From the NCBI GenBank assembly GCA_027604005.1, contig JADGJT010000147.1:1602-51147 (forward strand): a stretch of DNA of 49,546 nt. Reading direction: 5' to 3'. The notes below the pieces were generated by a model. It made no database searches. It worked only from the letters and a program-made list of their open reading frames with translations, and was not told where the DNA came from. Source of the DNA: Dinochytrium kinnereticum. Its lineage: Eukaryota; Chytridiomycota; Chytridiomycetes; Chytridiales; Chytridiaceae. Below, piece after piece: positions 9,055 through 21,450 of this stretch (position 1 is its first letter; each line of letters opens with the position of its first letter). The position numbers and the translations under genes are program-made.

Positions 9055-11473
9055 ATGCGTGGAGGAACAGCGAAAAAGGAGGTGACCGCCGGTCGGCCAT
9101 CCCAATTCAGCCAGTTCAGACCTCTGTCGCAGTCAACTGCACGTGAGATAGCAGCCGCCGCCTCGGAAAAATCCATCAACCCAACAGTCGTTGACGACAT
9201 TGCCGAGACACAGCGTCTTAAAAACTGCAAATGGTGAGAAAGGTGTGGCTTTCATTCGTGTTGACATGGGTGACCCTTCGCATGTATTAGGCTTCCACCA
9301 CTGGCGGACAGCGCTAGAGCTCTCACGACTCCAAATGCGCGGAACCCAAACTCTGCGATTAGGCTCAGCCCAGCCACGGAGCCAAAGAATGGAGATTCCC
9401 CGGCCGCGCTGAAGCCCGCACCACCAACGCCACCTAAGCAATCCATCAGACTAACGGATGGTGAAAAACCACGCACGCCTTCGAAAAAGCACGTCAGGCT
9501 GCCCAAAATTGAGACCACGTCATTGCCAAACATTCCCCTCTCAAACAATCGGTTCCCAAGAAAGGAGCTGCGAAGGGCTGCACAAGCCAAGAAAGCGCTT
9601 TGGGTATTTTTCTCTATTTTGTCGTCCATTTATTATTTTCTATTTTTTTTTGAGGCGGTTGTGGCAGGAGCTGATATTTTGTTTTGGTTTAGAGCAATCC
9701 AAATAAAAGGTTTATCGTTGCTATCGCCGAAAGAGCGCTTCGAGAAGATGCGAAGGCTCGGCATCGAGAAGGTTTGAGTCTTTCTTTGATCTTGACCGCG
9801 TCTGAAAACAGTAATCCACCCCTTATGTTGCTGCAGAGGAAATCAAAAAAGTACAAGAGGCGTCTGGAGCTATCGCTTGGCACATCATTCGACCTTTAAG
9901 CAGAGACCCCAAATTCGGCCGCTACATAGCAGCGTTACAGAACGCAAACACGTCTGTGACAACTCATTCATTGTCTCAAACCTAACACAAACTTTAAGAG
10001 AAGGGAATGCATCTCATCAAGCCGTGGCGGCATCCGATAAAGATTCTCGACCTGACACATCCGAATCCGCGAACGATTCACACGGCACGTCGAAGCATCG
10101 GAAGCATTTGGATGAGAGACATGGGACTCTTAGGTCCAAGGAGCTTATACCATTGACGGCCAGCACGTCTTTTACAGAGCTGCAAAAAGCCATTGCAAAG
10201 AGCGTTTTTCGACCGAAAAAGCGTAAAGATGCGATTGCGGTTAACGCTGTCGACGACGAGCCTTACTTATTTGGAAAACCGTCAACCCTGCATGATGTTC
10301 GTCGGATACTTGGATTATCAGTATTTTATCATTGATTCTGAATCTCTTTTTTTTTCTTGGCAGGAGAATGTAGAGGAATACAGCCGAACGTTTAAAGACC
10401 TTGTATCGCTTGGGTCAAACATAAAAGACACCTTAAAGGGCTCTGAGACTGATAAAGTCAACTTCTCCATTGGTCGTTCAAAGGTTTTCTTTATGAAGAC
10501 ACGTTTTCTTGCTGAACCACGATCAGGTTATCCATGAGCATCAATCTCACACAGAGAATCCCGAAAATATATTTCCTAAACCTCCGACGGCTCGCTCCGA
10601 CACGTCCACACCCAGAGTGCAGCGAAGGGTAAAATTGTTCGAATGTATCTTTAGCTATTCTAACTCGTCTGAATTCAGAATCCGGCACTAATTCATCGAC
10701 AGGAGTTTATGGAGGTGCAAGCAAAAGGGAAGCAACAGCTGATAGACATATTGGAATCTCGACGAAAAGATCGCTTGAAATCATGCAAGGATAAGGAAAT
10801 GCTTCGTCCTGTCTTTAAGCTGATCGAAGAGGATATCAAAGCATGCCTCAATCTGCAAACTGATTCACCGTGGATGAGTTACTTACCGTATCTCTGGTAA
10901 GATACGAGAAAAAAAAGCTTCTTTCTCATCCACCTAAACCAAAAAACAACAACTTTTAGGGTAAACGGAGCCGATGGAAAAATGAAAAATAGAGAAACGG
11001 AGGGACACCTGACCAAAACATTTGTAGTCCGACGAGGCGCAACTAACATAGCAGCTATAATCGCACAGGCAAAAGAAAGAGCAGCCGTCTCCAACCTCCT
11101 CGCCTCCCACGGCCGCTTCGCAGCTCTCGCTGGCCACAACCGTCAGGACTCAATCATCATGGCAGCACGTCGCATTGACGAATTCCAAAGGCTCATCGAA
11201 GGCAAAGACATTGTCGCAGAGAGGTCCTTCATTGAAAATGACGCCAGCATTAATCTATCAGGACGCTGCGACGAGGCTTGGGTGACGTTCTTGAAGAGCG
11301 GCGTTCTGGATAATAAGTCGTTTGGCATGACCGACGCGAATGGGAAAGGGCCCAATGCAGTGCAGTCGCGTGAGAAGGAGAAGGGGTTTGGGTCTCGCGA
11401 GCATGTGCTGCAGGAGAAGCTCGTGCGGTTTGCAGACGCGAAACCAGCAACGCCTGTCGTCCTGCCTGCCTGA
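9055..11473 (+). CDS. Unrecognised 645-residue protein
   Basis: Nine exons fit one frame: 9055-9233, 9291-9603, 9693-9771, 9837-9951, 9999-10320, 10364-10483, 10527-10628, 10703-10896, 10960-11473. Each intron has GT-AG ends, and most carry a branch-like motif such as CTAAC or CTGAAC. The N-terminal third is Pro/Ser/Thr-rich and basic (KPAPPTPPKQS). Charged helical segments follow (RALREDAKARHREEEIKKV). The middle contains VNFSIGRSK and KGKQQLIDILESRRKDRL, then a Trp/Tyr-rich end to exon 8 (DSPWMSYLPYLW). The C-terminal ~170 residues are Ala-rich and helical (ATNIAAIIAQAKERAAV, QDSIIMAARRIDEFQRLI). No transmembrane segment or known catalytic motif is visible. It ends 63 nt upstream of esa1 on the same strand. 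Function unknown; exon 3 is the least certain. Confidence 0.62.
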
Positions 11474-11491
11474 TGATCAGTCAAAGAATAA

Positions 11492-13115
<1,624 letters not shown>

Positions 13116-13128
13116 ATATTCCGCTATA

Positions 13129-14438
13129 TCACTCCGCCGGGGCAGGCCACCATTTTGGGATGAACGGCTTGACAATGAGACCATTCTCAGTGATGAACGA
13201 TCCTTCATTGTTATCGCTGATGCGATCCAGTCGCATGAGTCCCAGGCCGACATTATGAACGCCACCACAAAATCGCCCTACTTCCGCCTTCTTGCCAATG
13301 GCGCCTTCTGCGCTTATGGGAGACCCAGCTAATGGCATATCGATTTGTACATTTTCTTCCACCTGCAATTCTTTTTCTAAGCTTTACGAGGGTTAAGAAA
13401 GGCCGGGAATCACGTATGATACCTGATTTTTGACAAAATAAAGAGAGGAACGATCCTCTTTCGAGTCACTCCTGTGTGATATGTTCGTATTGTCAATTCT
13501 TGGCCTAAATAGCATCCTTTCCGGAAGTCGACTACTCCGCTTCAGCCTAATTATTCGAATAGCCGGGACCCACCTCCTGAAATAAGGTCGAAGTTTGATT
13601 CTAGCGGCAAGGCTTGATTTGCAAATACTTCGTCCGTTCCCTCCGGAACTCCTAATAACATTCTCCTCGTGTGATACCGCAGCGAGCTTTCCTCCTTGAA
13701 AGTCGATGATAGTGGAACTTTTGTGTGGTATAAATGCAAAAGATAATGAAAATAAAGATCGTGGCTTACATTTGGAAGCAGTTGGCAATAGGAACCGCAC
13801 ACCAAGGTCAGCATGGCGGGGATCTCTGCAGCCTATATCTGAAAAGCGCTCCTTTGATACAAGGCTTCCAGGAGGCACTGACCGTGCTGAAGAAGGCTCG
13901 ACAAAAGAATGCCATTGAGCCGATGCGTGAGGTCCCCATGCCTGAAATACTCGATATGCTTCCGAGACGTTCGATAACGAAGCTTTCGACCGAAGAAGGT
14001 ATTTTTTCAAGTGCTTGAAGAGAGGATCAACTGCTCTTTCATCACACTCGACCAAGAATGACGGGTGGGGAAAGTCGGTCCCAACATTTTTGGGGTAGAT
14101 GAAGGCATCGTAAAGAACCCTGCCCTTTTACCCGTATTAGGAAAAAACTCCAAATCTTTTCAAGGCCATCAAGAAACCTGTGCGCTCAAGAATGCTGCCA
14201 CGATCCCATCACCGCCTCTCTCAATCTTGACGACTTGGTTGGTGACAAGGCCTTGCAGGAATTTCACGGCATCCTTGCCGTCCAGCTCGATAACACCTCG
14301 TCGCGGCAGGGAGCAGTACTGGTCGTGTTCAGCGGTCCTTATTAGGAATGCCTCGGCAGCCTCGGCAGGCTGTGTCTTTGTGGAGGAGAATGCTCGGCAT
14401 TGCCTGAGGCAAAACCTCGTCTGGCGCTGGGCAATCAT
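13129..14438 (-). CDS. IBA57: Iba57/Caf17 mitochondrial iron-sulfur assembly protein
   Basis: Folate-binding GcvT-like protein that acts with Isa1/Isa2 to make [4Fe-4S] clusters in the mitochondrial matrix. Exons: 14438-14178, 14124-13770, 13717-13574, 13531-13423, 13381-13129; 373 residues. Arg-rich residues 1-20 ([19 protein letters not shown]) look like a mitochondrial presequence. Family marks in order are [29 protein letters not shown] directly across the first junction, [17 protein letters not shown], and the signature [13 protein letters not shown] with its conserved Cys at about 260. The C-terminal part, [11 protein letters not shown], matches the family barrel. Two introns are only 41 and 42 nt. 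The last intron needs acceptor AAAG at 13382-13383, preceded by a CTTAAC branch motif, to keep frame. Confidence 0.95.
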
Positions 14439-14821
14439 TTGCGATTTTTGCAGTTTGTTTTTGTGTTTTGCATGCGGTCTGTAAGGGGCTCAGAAAAAGG
14501 ACATTCATCGGTTTCTTGGATTCCGCCGAGGGCAATAGCTGCGCCTGAGTTCCGTAGTCAAGCAGACGGGATTAAGTGCGTTAAGCAATGGTGGACTTCT
14601 CGTGTCAACGGACGCTTGCTGTGAATATCGCAGTATTCAAATGCATCTATCTCTTTCCATCCGCGCATGATAATCACGCTCAGCAAGGGAACGGATTCAG
14701 AAAACTCTCGTGCTCGATCGTCCGCCACGGTTCAGACATGAGCGGCCGAAGTCAGTCCTCAAATACTGTGAATTGCAAATAAATAAATAAAGAAATAAAG
14801 AAATAAATATTTAATTCGAAA
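14439..14821. promoter_or_regulatory. Divergent promoter region of iba57 and POLD4
   Basis: The 383 nt between the two start codons must contain both promoters, since the genes point away from each other. An A/T-rich stretch with repeated AAATAAAT lies just before the POLD4 start (14770-14818). No defined element can be assigned. This is inferred from gene layout only. Confidence 0.5.
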
Positions 14822-15418
14822 ATGAAGAGCTCAAAGGTGCAGAAGCAGCAGAAGCTCGACTTCTCCTCGTCAAAGAAGTTTGCCGCAAAGAATGCAGGCA
14901 AGAACATTGCCTCGGCTATTGCAAGCAAAGCAAATGCGGACGATGCCCTGCATGTCACCCACTCACCAAAGCGAAGACTGGGAATCAAGGCTGACGAGGT
15001 TCTTTTAAAGTCAACCGACCAGGTCACTCTGGCCAAAGAAATAATAGTCGAAGAGAAGCCAGGTTTGTGAAATACTTGTCCTTTTTTTCACCGTTAACTG
15101 TTTAAGCTGAACCCTTGTCTCTTATTATTTTGTAACTATCAGAATGGATTAAGGAGCTCCTCTCGGCCAAAAATAACCTTATTGATATGTTGAAAGGGTT
15201 CGACCTTGATCAAACTGTTCGTAACCTTATTCTCTCAAGCGGATTTTTCTAAACATGCATAGTTTGGAAACAACGTAGGGCTGACTAGACTCCAGCGGTG
15301 GAACAGGGCGAAGAAGCTTGGGCTGAATCCTCCTGAAGACATTGGTGAAATTCTAAAAACTAAGGAGGCAATGGAGGACCAGGAGCTCAGGGAGTCGCTC
15401 TGGTTTGGTCGCCTGTGA
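14822..15418 (+). CDS. POLD4: DNA polymerase delta subunit 4 (POLD4/Cdm1)
   Basis: Small accessory subunit that stabilises the replicative DNA polymerase delta in the nucleus. Exons 14822-15062, 15143-15216, 15263-15418; 156 residues. The diagnostic C-terminal block is complete across the last junction: FDLDQTFGNNVGLTRLQRW, then RAKKLGLNPPEDIGEIL and a SLWFGRL ending, as in POLD4 and fission yeast Cdm1. The N-terminus is Lys/Ser-rich (KQQKLDFSSSKKFAAK). That is where relatives carry a PCNA-binding motif, but no exact PIP box is seen. The second intron uses donor GTTCGT, which is unusual, but it gives the exact family spacing. The downstream GTAACC donor breaks the frame. Confidence 0.93.
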
Positions 15419-15646
15419 TGAGGACGGAACAGCCACCTCAATCTGCCAACACCACAGCACGATAGTGTTGCAGCAACACTTATCAATTTTATTCCCCGTA
15501 GCTGTGCATTCTCTATCATTAATCTGTCTGCCTGTCTGATCTGACCTTTTTGTATATTTATATTATGCGATAAACTTCCTTTACACTTGATTGCATTTGA
15601 TTAGCGAAACCTGGCGAAACCTTCCAGAAAAATCACGACAATCACC

Positions 15647-16797
15647 ATGTTCGGATGCATCATTGCAGGACGGTTGGTGCAAACGAACCTCCAGCAGGGT
15701 GAGTCTCAAGCCACAGCGATCAGTACTCCGTCCACCGCGCCTCATCATATCTTATTGTTATTTTCCGAATGCAAAGTCGATGCCACAAAGTACGTCTTCG
15801 AACTATCAGATGCCAAGTCGATCAACCACATTGTCGTGTTCCTGCTCGGAGTCCAGCCTTTTCCACCCGGATACGCGGCCACAGTGCATTTCCTATGGTT
15901 TGGTACATATTGAAGCCGTATCCTTACTAAGACTATCCTCCTTTCTTTTATCACACCCCACCAAAAAAAGGCCTAACGTGAACGCCCCACCAACATGGCA
16001 GCTTCTGGGAATGATTTCGAACGAAAAGCCTTCGGCAGTTTTCAAGCTTGGTGGTAGAAAAGATGCTGGCGTTTTATCCACCTCGGGCGATCTAATGATG
16101 GATGATGGGAACGAGCCACCTATCACTGCGTCTCTTGGTATCAGTATTGAGCCTCAGGAGACAGTCTTTGCCGCGGTTCAATCTCTTCAGCAGATGAAGG
16201 CAGGCTCGAACTCGGAATTGGTGTTGAGCTCTTCGGTGAATAATGGCAAGGTTGATGTTGCCACGAAAATATTGGTGAGTTGATTTGTTGGATTTTTAAA
16301 GTAAGCCACATTTCTTATGATCGGTTCTATGGTTGATTTTATAGGATAATCTTTACAAGTAAGATGCCTATTTGATTCTTTATTTGGTTTCCGCATCTTT
16401 GTTTTCCTATTTTACAAAGCAGCATGCATCACTTAAGTTTTTTTTTTCGATTTGTTTAACATTAACGGTCTCATTTTTAACATAACTGCATTGCAGCTAT
16501 TGTTCAAGTTTTGCCACAAATCTGTAAGTGTCTTACCCCTTCGACCTCATTATCATTTGCCCCACCAAATAAAACCTAACCATATTTTATGTTTCCAAGT
16601 CCACCGGGGGGAGTATCCCTTTTCGGCGTTGACCTAAGCTCTACATACATCCCGTTAAAGGTGCGAAATCCCACTTAATTCAGCCTCATCTAATTATACA
16701 ACGCTCAAAATAGACATTGCTGGACTGGTACAACACCATTCAAAGAAAGTTGAAGATGGATCCGTCAGGAGGTTTCCTTTTCAAATCAAATGCTTAA
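15647..16797 (+). CDS. OPI10: Opi10/Hikeshi, Hsp70 nuclear import carrier
   Basis: Hikeshi carries Hsp70 into the nucleus under heat stress; the yeast homologue is Opi10. Exons: 15647-15698, 15777-15897, 15971-16274, 16345-16358, 16497-16523, 16600-16660, 16714-16797; 220 residues. Family marks are [13 protein letters not shown] at the start, [52 protein letters not shown], then DNLYNYCSSFA and the closing [15 protein letters not shown]. Exon 4 is a 14-nt microexon and exon 5 is 27 nt; both are needed for the conserved DNLYNYCSSFA segment. Length agrees with the family (about 200). Start is the first ATG and matches the invariant MFGC. Confidence 0.95.
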
Positions 16798-17150
16798 GGG
16801 AGGCTCATAGGCACATCAACTTTCACACCTCTTTACCCTGTATCATCCAACATATCTTTTTGCGCTCTATACCACAGAGGAAATTGCGCCGCCGCTGCCC
16901 TGCCTTAAACATCATACGTGAATAACAATAAAAGCAAAGGCTTCGAATATCTTTTAAATGGAGAGATCTTAGAGATTGCATTTTATTCGACAACAATGGT
17001 TTTCAGGCATCCATTAGGCACTTGTCTCATCCATCTGATGATTGCATCCTGGTCATTTGAAACCTTCATAATGAAAATCATCTCGAAGCCCATTCAGAGC
17101 AAAAGAGCCTCCGTGAAGGCTGAATCTGATCCATCAAGAGCCAATCCACC
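16798..17150. other. Convergent 3' spacer
   Basis: Lies between the stop codons of opi10 (plus) and bL36m (minus), so it should hold both 3' untranslated regions. A plus-strand open frame at 16918-17154 has no recognisable feature. No gene is called. Confidence 0.55.
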
Positions 17151-17453
17151 CTAAATCTGAACCTGCTTATGCTTAGGGTTCTCCTTGCATATCACCCGAA
17201 GCTTTCCCCTTCTCTTAGCAAAGAAGCAATGCTCGCATCGTAGCTTCAGGGATGACTTTGTCTTGTATGTTCTGACGGTGAGGCGTTGGAGGAGGTTGGA
17301 TCGTTGAATCATCCCGTTGCTGAGCGGAGTGGCGGTGGCGGCAGAGGAGAATGATGTGGGAAGGAGAGAGGATGTGCGGTTGATAATGGATGTGAAGGTT
17401 CGTGATGAGAGCTGAAGCGCCCGATTGAGCAGTTGACGGTGAAAGCGGAACAT
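17151..17453 (-). CDS. RTC6: Mitochondrial ribosomal protein bL36m
   Basis: Zinc-binding protein of the mitochondrial large ribosomal subunit. Single exon, 100 residues. The last 38 residues match bacterial L36: [20 protein letters not shown] then [10 protein letters not shown]. The ligand pattern is C-x2-C-x12-C-x4-H. The first ~55 residues are Ser/Thr/Arg-rich without acidic residues ([20 protein letters not shown]), as expected of a mitochondrial import signal. An in-frame region extends further upstream, but it is hydrophobic and T-rich, so I chose the ATG at 17453 because it begins the presequence. Confidence 0.93.
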   Translation of the reverse strand: MFRFHRQLLNRALQLSSRTFTSIINRTSSLLPTSFSSAATATPLSNGMIQRSNLLQRLTVRTYKTKSSLKLRCEHCFFAKRRGKLRVICKENPKHKQVQI

Positions 17454-17911
17454 GGCCGACAAGATTTCGTTTTTCTCACAAGTTAATTTTTTGCAATTGC
17501 CCAGACATGAGTGAACATCAAACGGGACATTGTTTTTTCGTAGAGGATAGCCTTGCCAGGTTATTAGCATGCGGCAACGAGGAGAAAGCATCAAAAAAGA
17601 GACCCGATAAAAAGGACGACAAGAGGAAAAACAAAAGGCTAAAAGAAGGCAGAGAAACAGAAACAAAGTAGGAAAAACAAAACCCAACAAACGGGGACGA
17701 ACCAGGGAAGCTTCGACAAGGTAGTAGAAACATACAAAAGATAAAGTAAAGTAACAGTATATCAACAATCAGCAGCACCAGCACAGAAAAAAAAACAATA
17801 GCATAGGTTTCTAAACCCTTCCATATCAAGAAAGCACAAAAACGAAACATTAAAAAAAACAACCACATCAAGCCCTCCACATCAAAGTAAAATCCTTCAT
17901 TACATCCCCAT
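17454..17911. other. A-rich spacer upstream of bL36m
   Basis: Lies between the bL36m start and the BTB gene stop, both on the minus strand. On the plus strand it is rich in AAAA and AGAAA. Minus-strand open frames are Phe/Leu/Ser-rich translations of this T-rich strand. It probably contains the bL36m promoter and the BTB 3' untranslated region. Confidence 0.6.
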
Positions 17912-19398
17912 TTAAATACCCGAAGAAGCCTTCCATACCCTCCTCTCCTGCCCATACCCATTCATCCTCCCGTTCATCCCCATACCCGCCATATCCCCTT
18001 GCTGAGATTGTGATTGGTTCTGGTTCGAAGCTCCGCCAGAAGACGGGTGGTAGAGGGATGGAGGCGATTGTGATGATGCATTGGGGGATTGAAGCTGGTG
18101 AGGGTTCATCTTCGGCGCCTTGCGGACAATGGTCACACCCGACTGGCCAGCTTTGCTAGTTCCGAAAGCCAAGAGAACGTTCTCCTCGCCGGCAAGGAGG
18201 TTCGAGCCTGCCCCTTTACTCCTGGCTCGGAGGGCAATAACGTCCTTCGCAAAACCGAATCTATGAAGAAGATAGTGCGCAGGTTTAAAAAGTCGGAAAT
18301 TGATCAGAGAATAAAAAAGACACTAACCTCTCCATATCGCTGGGAACCTCGAAGGAATCCTTGCTCTCGACCACCTTCTTCAGCCAGTCGAATGGCAGCT
18401 CAGCAAAAGCACCAACAAGTTCCTTGTACTGCTCAGACTCCTTGTTTCCCCAGATAGGTCCGCGCTCCGCAAGCTCACGAACCATGCCGCGGGACAGATA
18501 AGAAAAGACCGCATCACGAACATCAGCTGACCAAGACCCATAGGAGCCCCCAAAGTCAGACTGAGAGGCAAAAAGACAGTAATCAATGACGGTCGCCCGG
18601 CACACATCATTGCGGATCATCTCGGTGGCTAGGTTTGCCAGGTCACCGAGATGGAGAAGGTTGGCAGCGGCAAGAACTCCGCGAAGAAGGAGAGTTCGCT
18701 GGTTGCGGTTGCCGCTGTGGCCACTTGAGAGGATATTGTGGGTGTAAGAAGCATACAGATGGCCAAAGGCGATCGTGAGCCCATCTGTGGTGAGGTTGGG
18801 GTCCGCCACGGCAAGGATTAATTCGGTAGGGTTACCGTAGCTAACGCCATTTAAGGCGCGAGAAAAAAGGAATATTGAGTAAATAAGAAGCAAAGACGCA
18901 TCAAGACAGAAGGCATGATGTTAGGAGGACTTACTTCTCGCCACGCATTTCAGCGTCCTGCATCAAGGAGGCAAGCATCGGGCTGCGAAGCGCAATGAGC
19001 TTGTGCAACTTGAACACAGCTCCGTCAAGAACCTGGAGGTTAGGGCTGCTTGCGTAGTTCAAAGGCCCCCCCGGCATCATCCCGTTGCCCTGTTGGTTTT
19101 GAACGACCTGAATGCGCAAGTGAAGATCCGAATACATCCCCTGCACGAATCCATTGTGATAGAGGTGGGAAGCGAGAACATCGTGAGGAGCGAGCTGCTG
19201 GGTGGCTGGCTGCTGCTGGACTTGCTGCTGGAGCTGTTGCTGGTGCTGCATGAGGTAAGGATGGGGAATGGAAGTGGCGGCTGGGTTGGAGGAATGTCCG
19301 TTCATGTAGTGGTGGTTCGCAATAGGGTTAATCTGCTGGCTTTGTTGGCTCTGGAGAGATGCTTTCAGTTGCGTCTCAACTTCATGCAGGCTCATCAT
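17912..19398 (-). CDS. BTB/POZ-domain protein
   Basis: Exons 19398-18935, 18840-18328, 18260-17912; 441 residues. The N-terminal ~75 residues are Gln/His/Asn-rich (HQQQLQQQVQQQPATQQ). A BTB/POZ fold follows at about 78-235: MYSDLHLRIQVV, then KLHKLIALRSPMLASLM, LYASYTHNILSSG and VLAAANLLHLGDLANLATEMI. A linker interrupts the first strands of the fold. A helical C-terminal region of about 120 residues contains SYLSRGMVRELAERG and LPFDWLKKVVES. The tail is Ser/Gln/Gly-rich and disordered. There is no Kelch or BACK domain that I can recognise with confidence. BTB folds dimerise and often recruit Cul3 ligases, so an adaptor role is possible but not shown. The family as a whole resembles uncharacterised fungal BTB proteins. 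Confidence 0.8.
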
Positions 19399-19989
19399 CC
19401 TGAAAGTCTCAAATCGTTAAAAGAAGGAAATGAGAAGGTTAGCAACACGAAAACGAAGGAAAAGACATGCTGAGCTCAACCCTCCACAAAGCCTAGGCAC
19501 CCACCCCGGGAGGTTCCATTAATCTACAACTGACCTTGGCACAGGAGCCTATTCAAAAGTCACCGAGGCCCTATTCTATGACAGGAGAGTAAATAAAAGA
19601 GAGTGTGGACGCAAGAAACTACTGCAAAAGCGTTGCCAAAAGACTCCGTCTCTCTAAACAGCCAGCTGAACTCAAAAACCCAGGCGGAGTTTTACATGTT
19701 CTCATGTGCAAGTGCAGCATCCGCATCACATCTCTCCCCCAAACAACCGCGTCCTCAGCGGTCAACGTCGCCGTCAGCAGCCGCCCAAGCGCCTTCATCC
19801 GCATGCTTACCACTTTGATAGGCCAGGTGCTTGTTATAATGCTTCTGATTTCTTGAAAGAAAAAAACGAAAACCAGCAAAAAATTCCCGACAAGATCCCC
19901 CAACCTGGATTGACCATATCATTCCACAATGCTTAGGCCTTTATGGGCCTGCGACATGAGCGATGGCGTTTACATCGGTAATGCACTTC
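19399..19989. other. Gene-poor spacer upstream of the BTB gene
   Basis: Contains the BTB promoter on its left side. Short open frames on both strands at 19603-19936 overlap one another and show no domain or splice-consistent model. No gene is called. Confidence 0.5.
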
Positions 19990-21450
19990 ATGACTGACCG
20001 GGATATTCTACGGAAGCAATTGGTGGAAATTGCTCTTCCTGTGGCGCTTTCCTGATGAATTGGAATGGCTTATCTCTCATGTCCACCATGAAAAAGCACA
20101 GAATGCGTACGCATCTCATGCTGTTAGCTTGGTCTTAATTATGGAGAACGGAGAAAATTTGGATAAGAGGCGTTGGCAGCCGAAGAGCTAGTTTTTCGCC
20201 TTTCTTGACGGTATTGGGGAAGGTAGAGACAAAACAGATGTTCATTCAAGGAGAGCGATGAATGGCAGAGTGGTCACTATAGACTGCTGTTCTGTCATAA
20301 GCGACCGTTTTATCATCTGATCAGTAGCTAATTTATCGTCAGAGGTTGAGGAAGGGCATGCAAAAGTAGTATCATTTGAATGGGAAGATAGTGAATCGTC
20401 TGACTCGCTCACAACGAAGGAATATTGGTAAGCCCGTGAGTAAGAGTGAAGCAGCATTTGTCGAAAGGCCAGTGGAAAGGGCTTCACCAGTTACCAGTCG
20501 TTTGGACTGAAGAAGGTTGCCTTTTCATTAGCATGTCATATGCATTATTAGAGACAAACTCCTCAGAGAACCAAGTCGAATCCGCAACTCTTGTCGTTCA
20601 GAAAAAGTGTTCTGGCAAGTCTTGGGCCTTTGTTTTACTTTTTCGTGTTGGGATGGCTACATCTACACGCACTCTTGTTGTTGTTTTATGCCATCTTGTC
20701 AAAGTGATGGCTGATCAGTTAACTGAGTTTGAGGGTACGTTTCATTCTTCTGCCTGTTTCTTTACATTTCAAGGATATATGAAGGCAATAAAGGCATCAA
20801 ATGATCCAAAACTCGCTGTTAGTTGTTTCTGAGTTCTTTAAGACAATCAAAGGCATTGCATTAGGATCATAGGACACAAGCAAGTTGGGAGAGCAGGATT
20901 TTCTCAACTCTGGAACATGATCTGGACTTCCCCGGAGTATTTCTTTGGACCGTTCCATAGAAACTTTAGAGATGACAAGGGAATCCGACTGAGGCTTATT
21001 GGATTTATTCTTGATGAAGTCTACTATCTTTTCGACCACGGACGGACTTACCGCACAACTTACAAAGACACCATACTTCCAGAAATGTGGCATGAAAGTG
21101 CATTAATTATGATGTGTACAGCCACTGTTTCTGAGTCTATGTGAGCCAGATGGAAGAAGCTCTAGGAATCAAGGTTGCTGGAATTGAACGTGTTATTGGG
21201 GACGGTACCCGGCCCGAAATCTCTTTTAATGTGAGAATTAGGACGCAAAAAGATATATATATACTGTCTGCTGGATGTTTTTGACACTTTCAAAGAACAA
21301 CCTCATGTTTTTGGAGGGGGAACAGCAAGATACTACTGTTTTGCTGGCATTAGTGTTTTGTAATGATATCAGGTGTCTTACTTTGCAAGTGAAGAGTCTA
21401 TGGAAAGCCTCAACACTGGGACCCACACCATCAACAGGACCCACAACCTC
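19990..21450 (+). pseudogene. Decayed RecQ-like DEAD/DEAH helicase
   Basis: Pieces of a superfamily 2 helicase of the RecQ group occur in order on the plus strand but in shifting frames with stops. At about 20600 a Walker A-like CSGKSW is followed by TLVVVLCHLVKVMADQL, which aligns with RecQ motif Ia. At 20917-21144 are TSPEYFFGPFHR, then FILDEVYYLFDHG in the DEAH-box position and MMCTATVSES for motif III (TAT). After a stop, a segment at about 21150-21240 (GIKVAGIERVIGDGTRPEIS) resembles the start of the second RecA lobe. The lysine and serine of motif I remain, but the DEAH box reads DEVY. An open piece at about 20010-20190 (WRFPDELEWLIS) may be an upstream part. Such RecQ-like helicases occur as telomere-linked or mobile copies in fungi. 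The ends are approximate and the gene looks dead. Confidence 0.65.

Noticed and set aside
10527..10554. A 28-nt intron in the 645-residue gene
   Set aside because: A 43-nt intron (10484-10526) with a CTGAAC branch motif restores the same frame and is more plausible.
15918..15925. GTATCCTT, a U12-type donor consensus, inside an OPI10 intron
   Set aside because: It lies inside intron 2, not at an exon end; using it as donor would include an in-frame stop upstream.
16918..17154. 78-codon plus-strand frame after OPI10
   Set aside because: No domain; it lies in the convergent 3' region of two well-supported genes.
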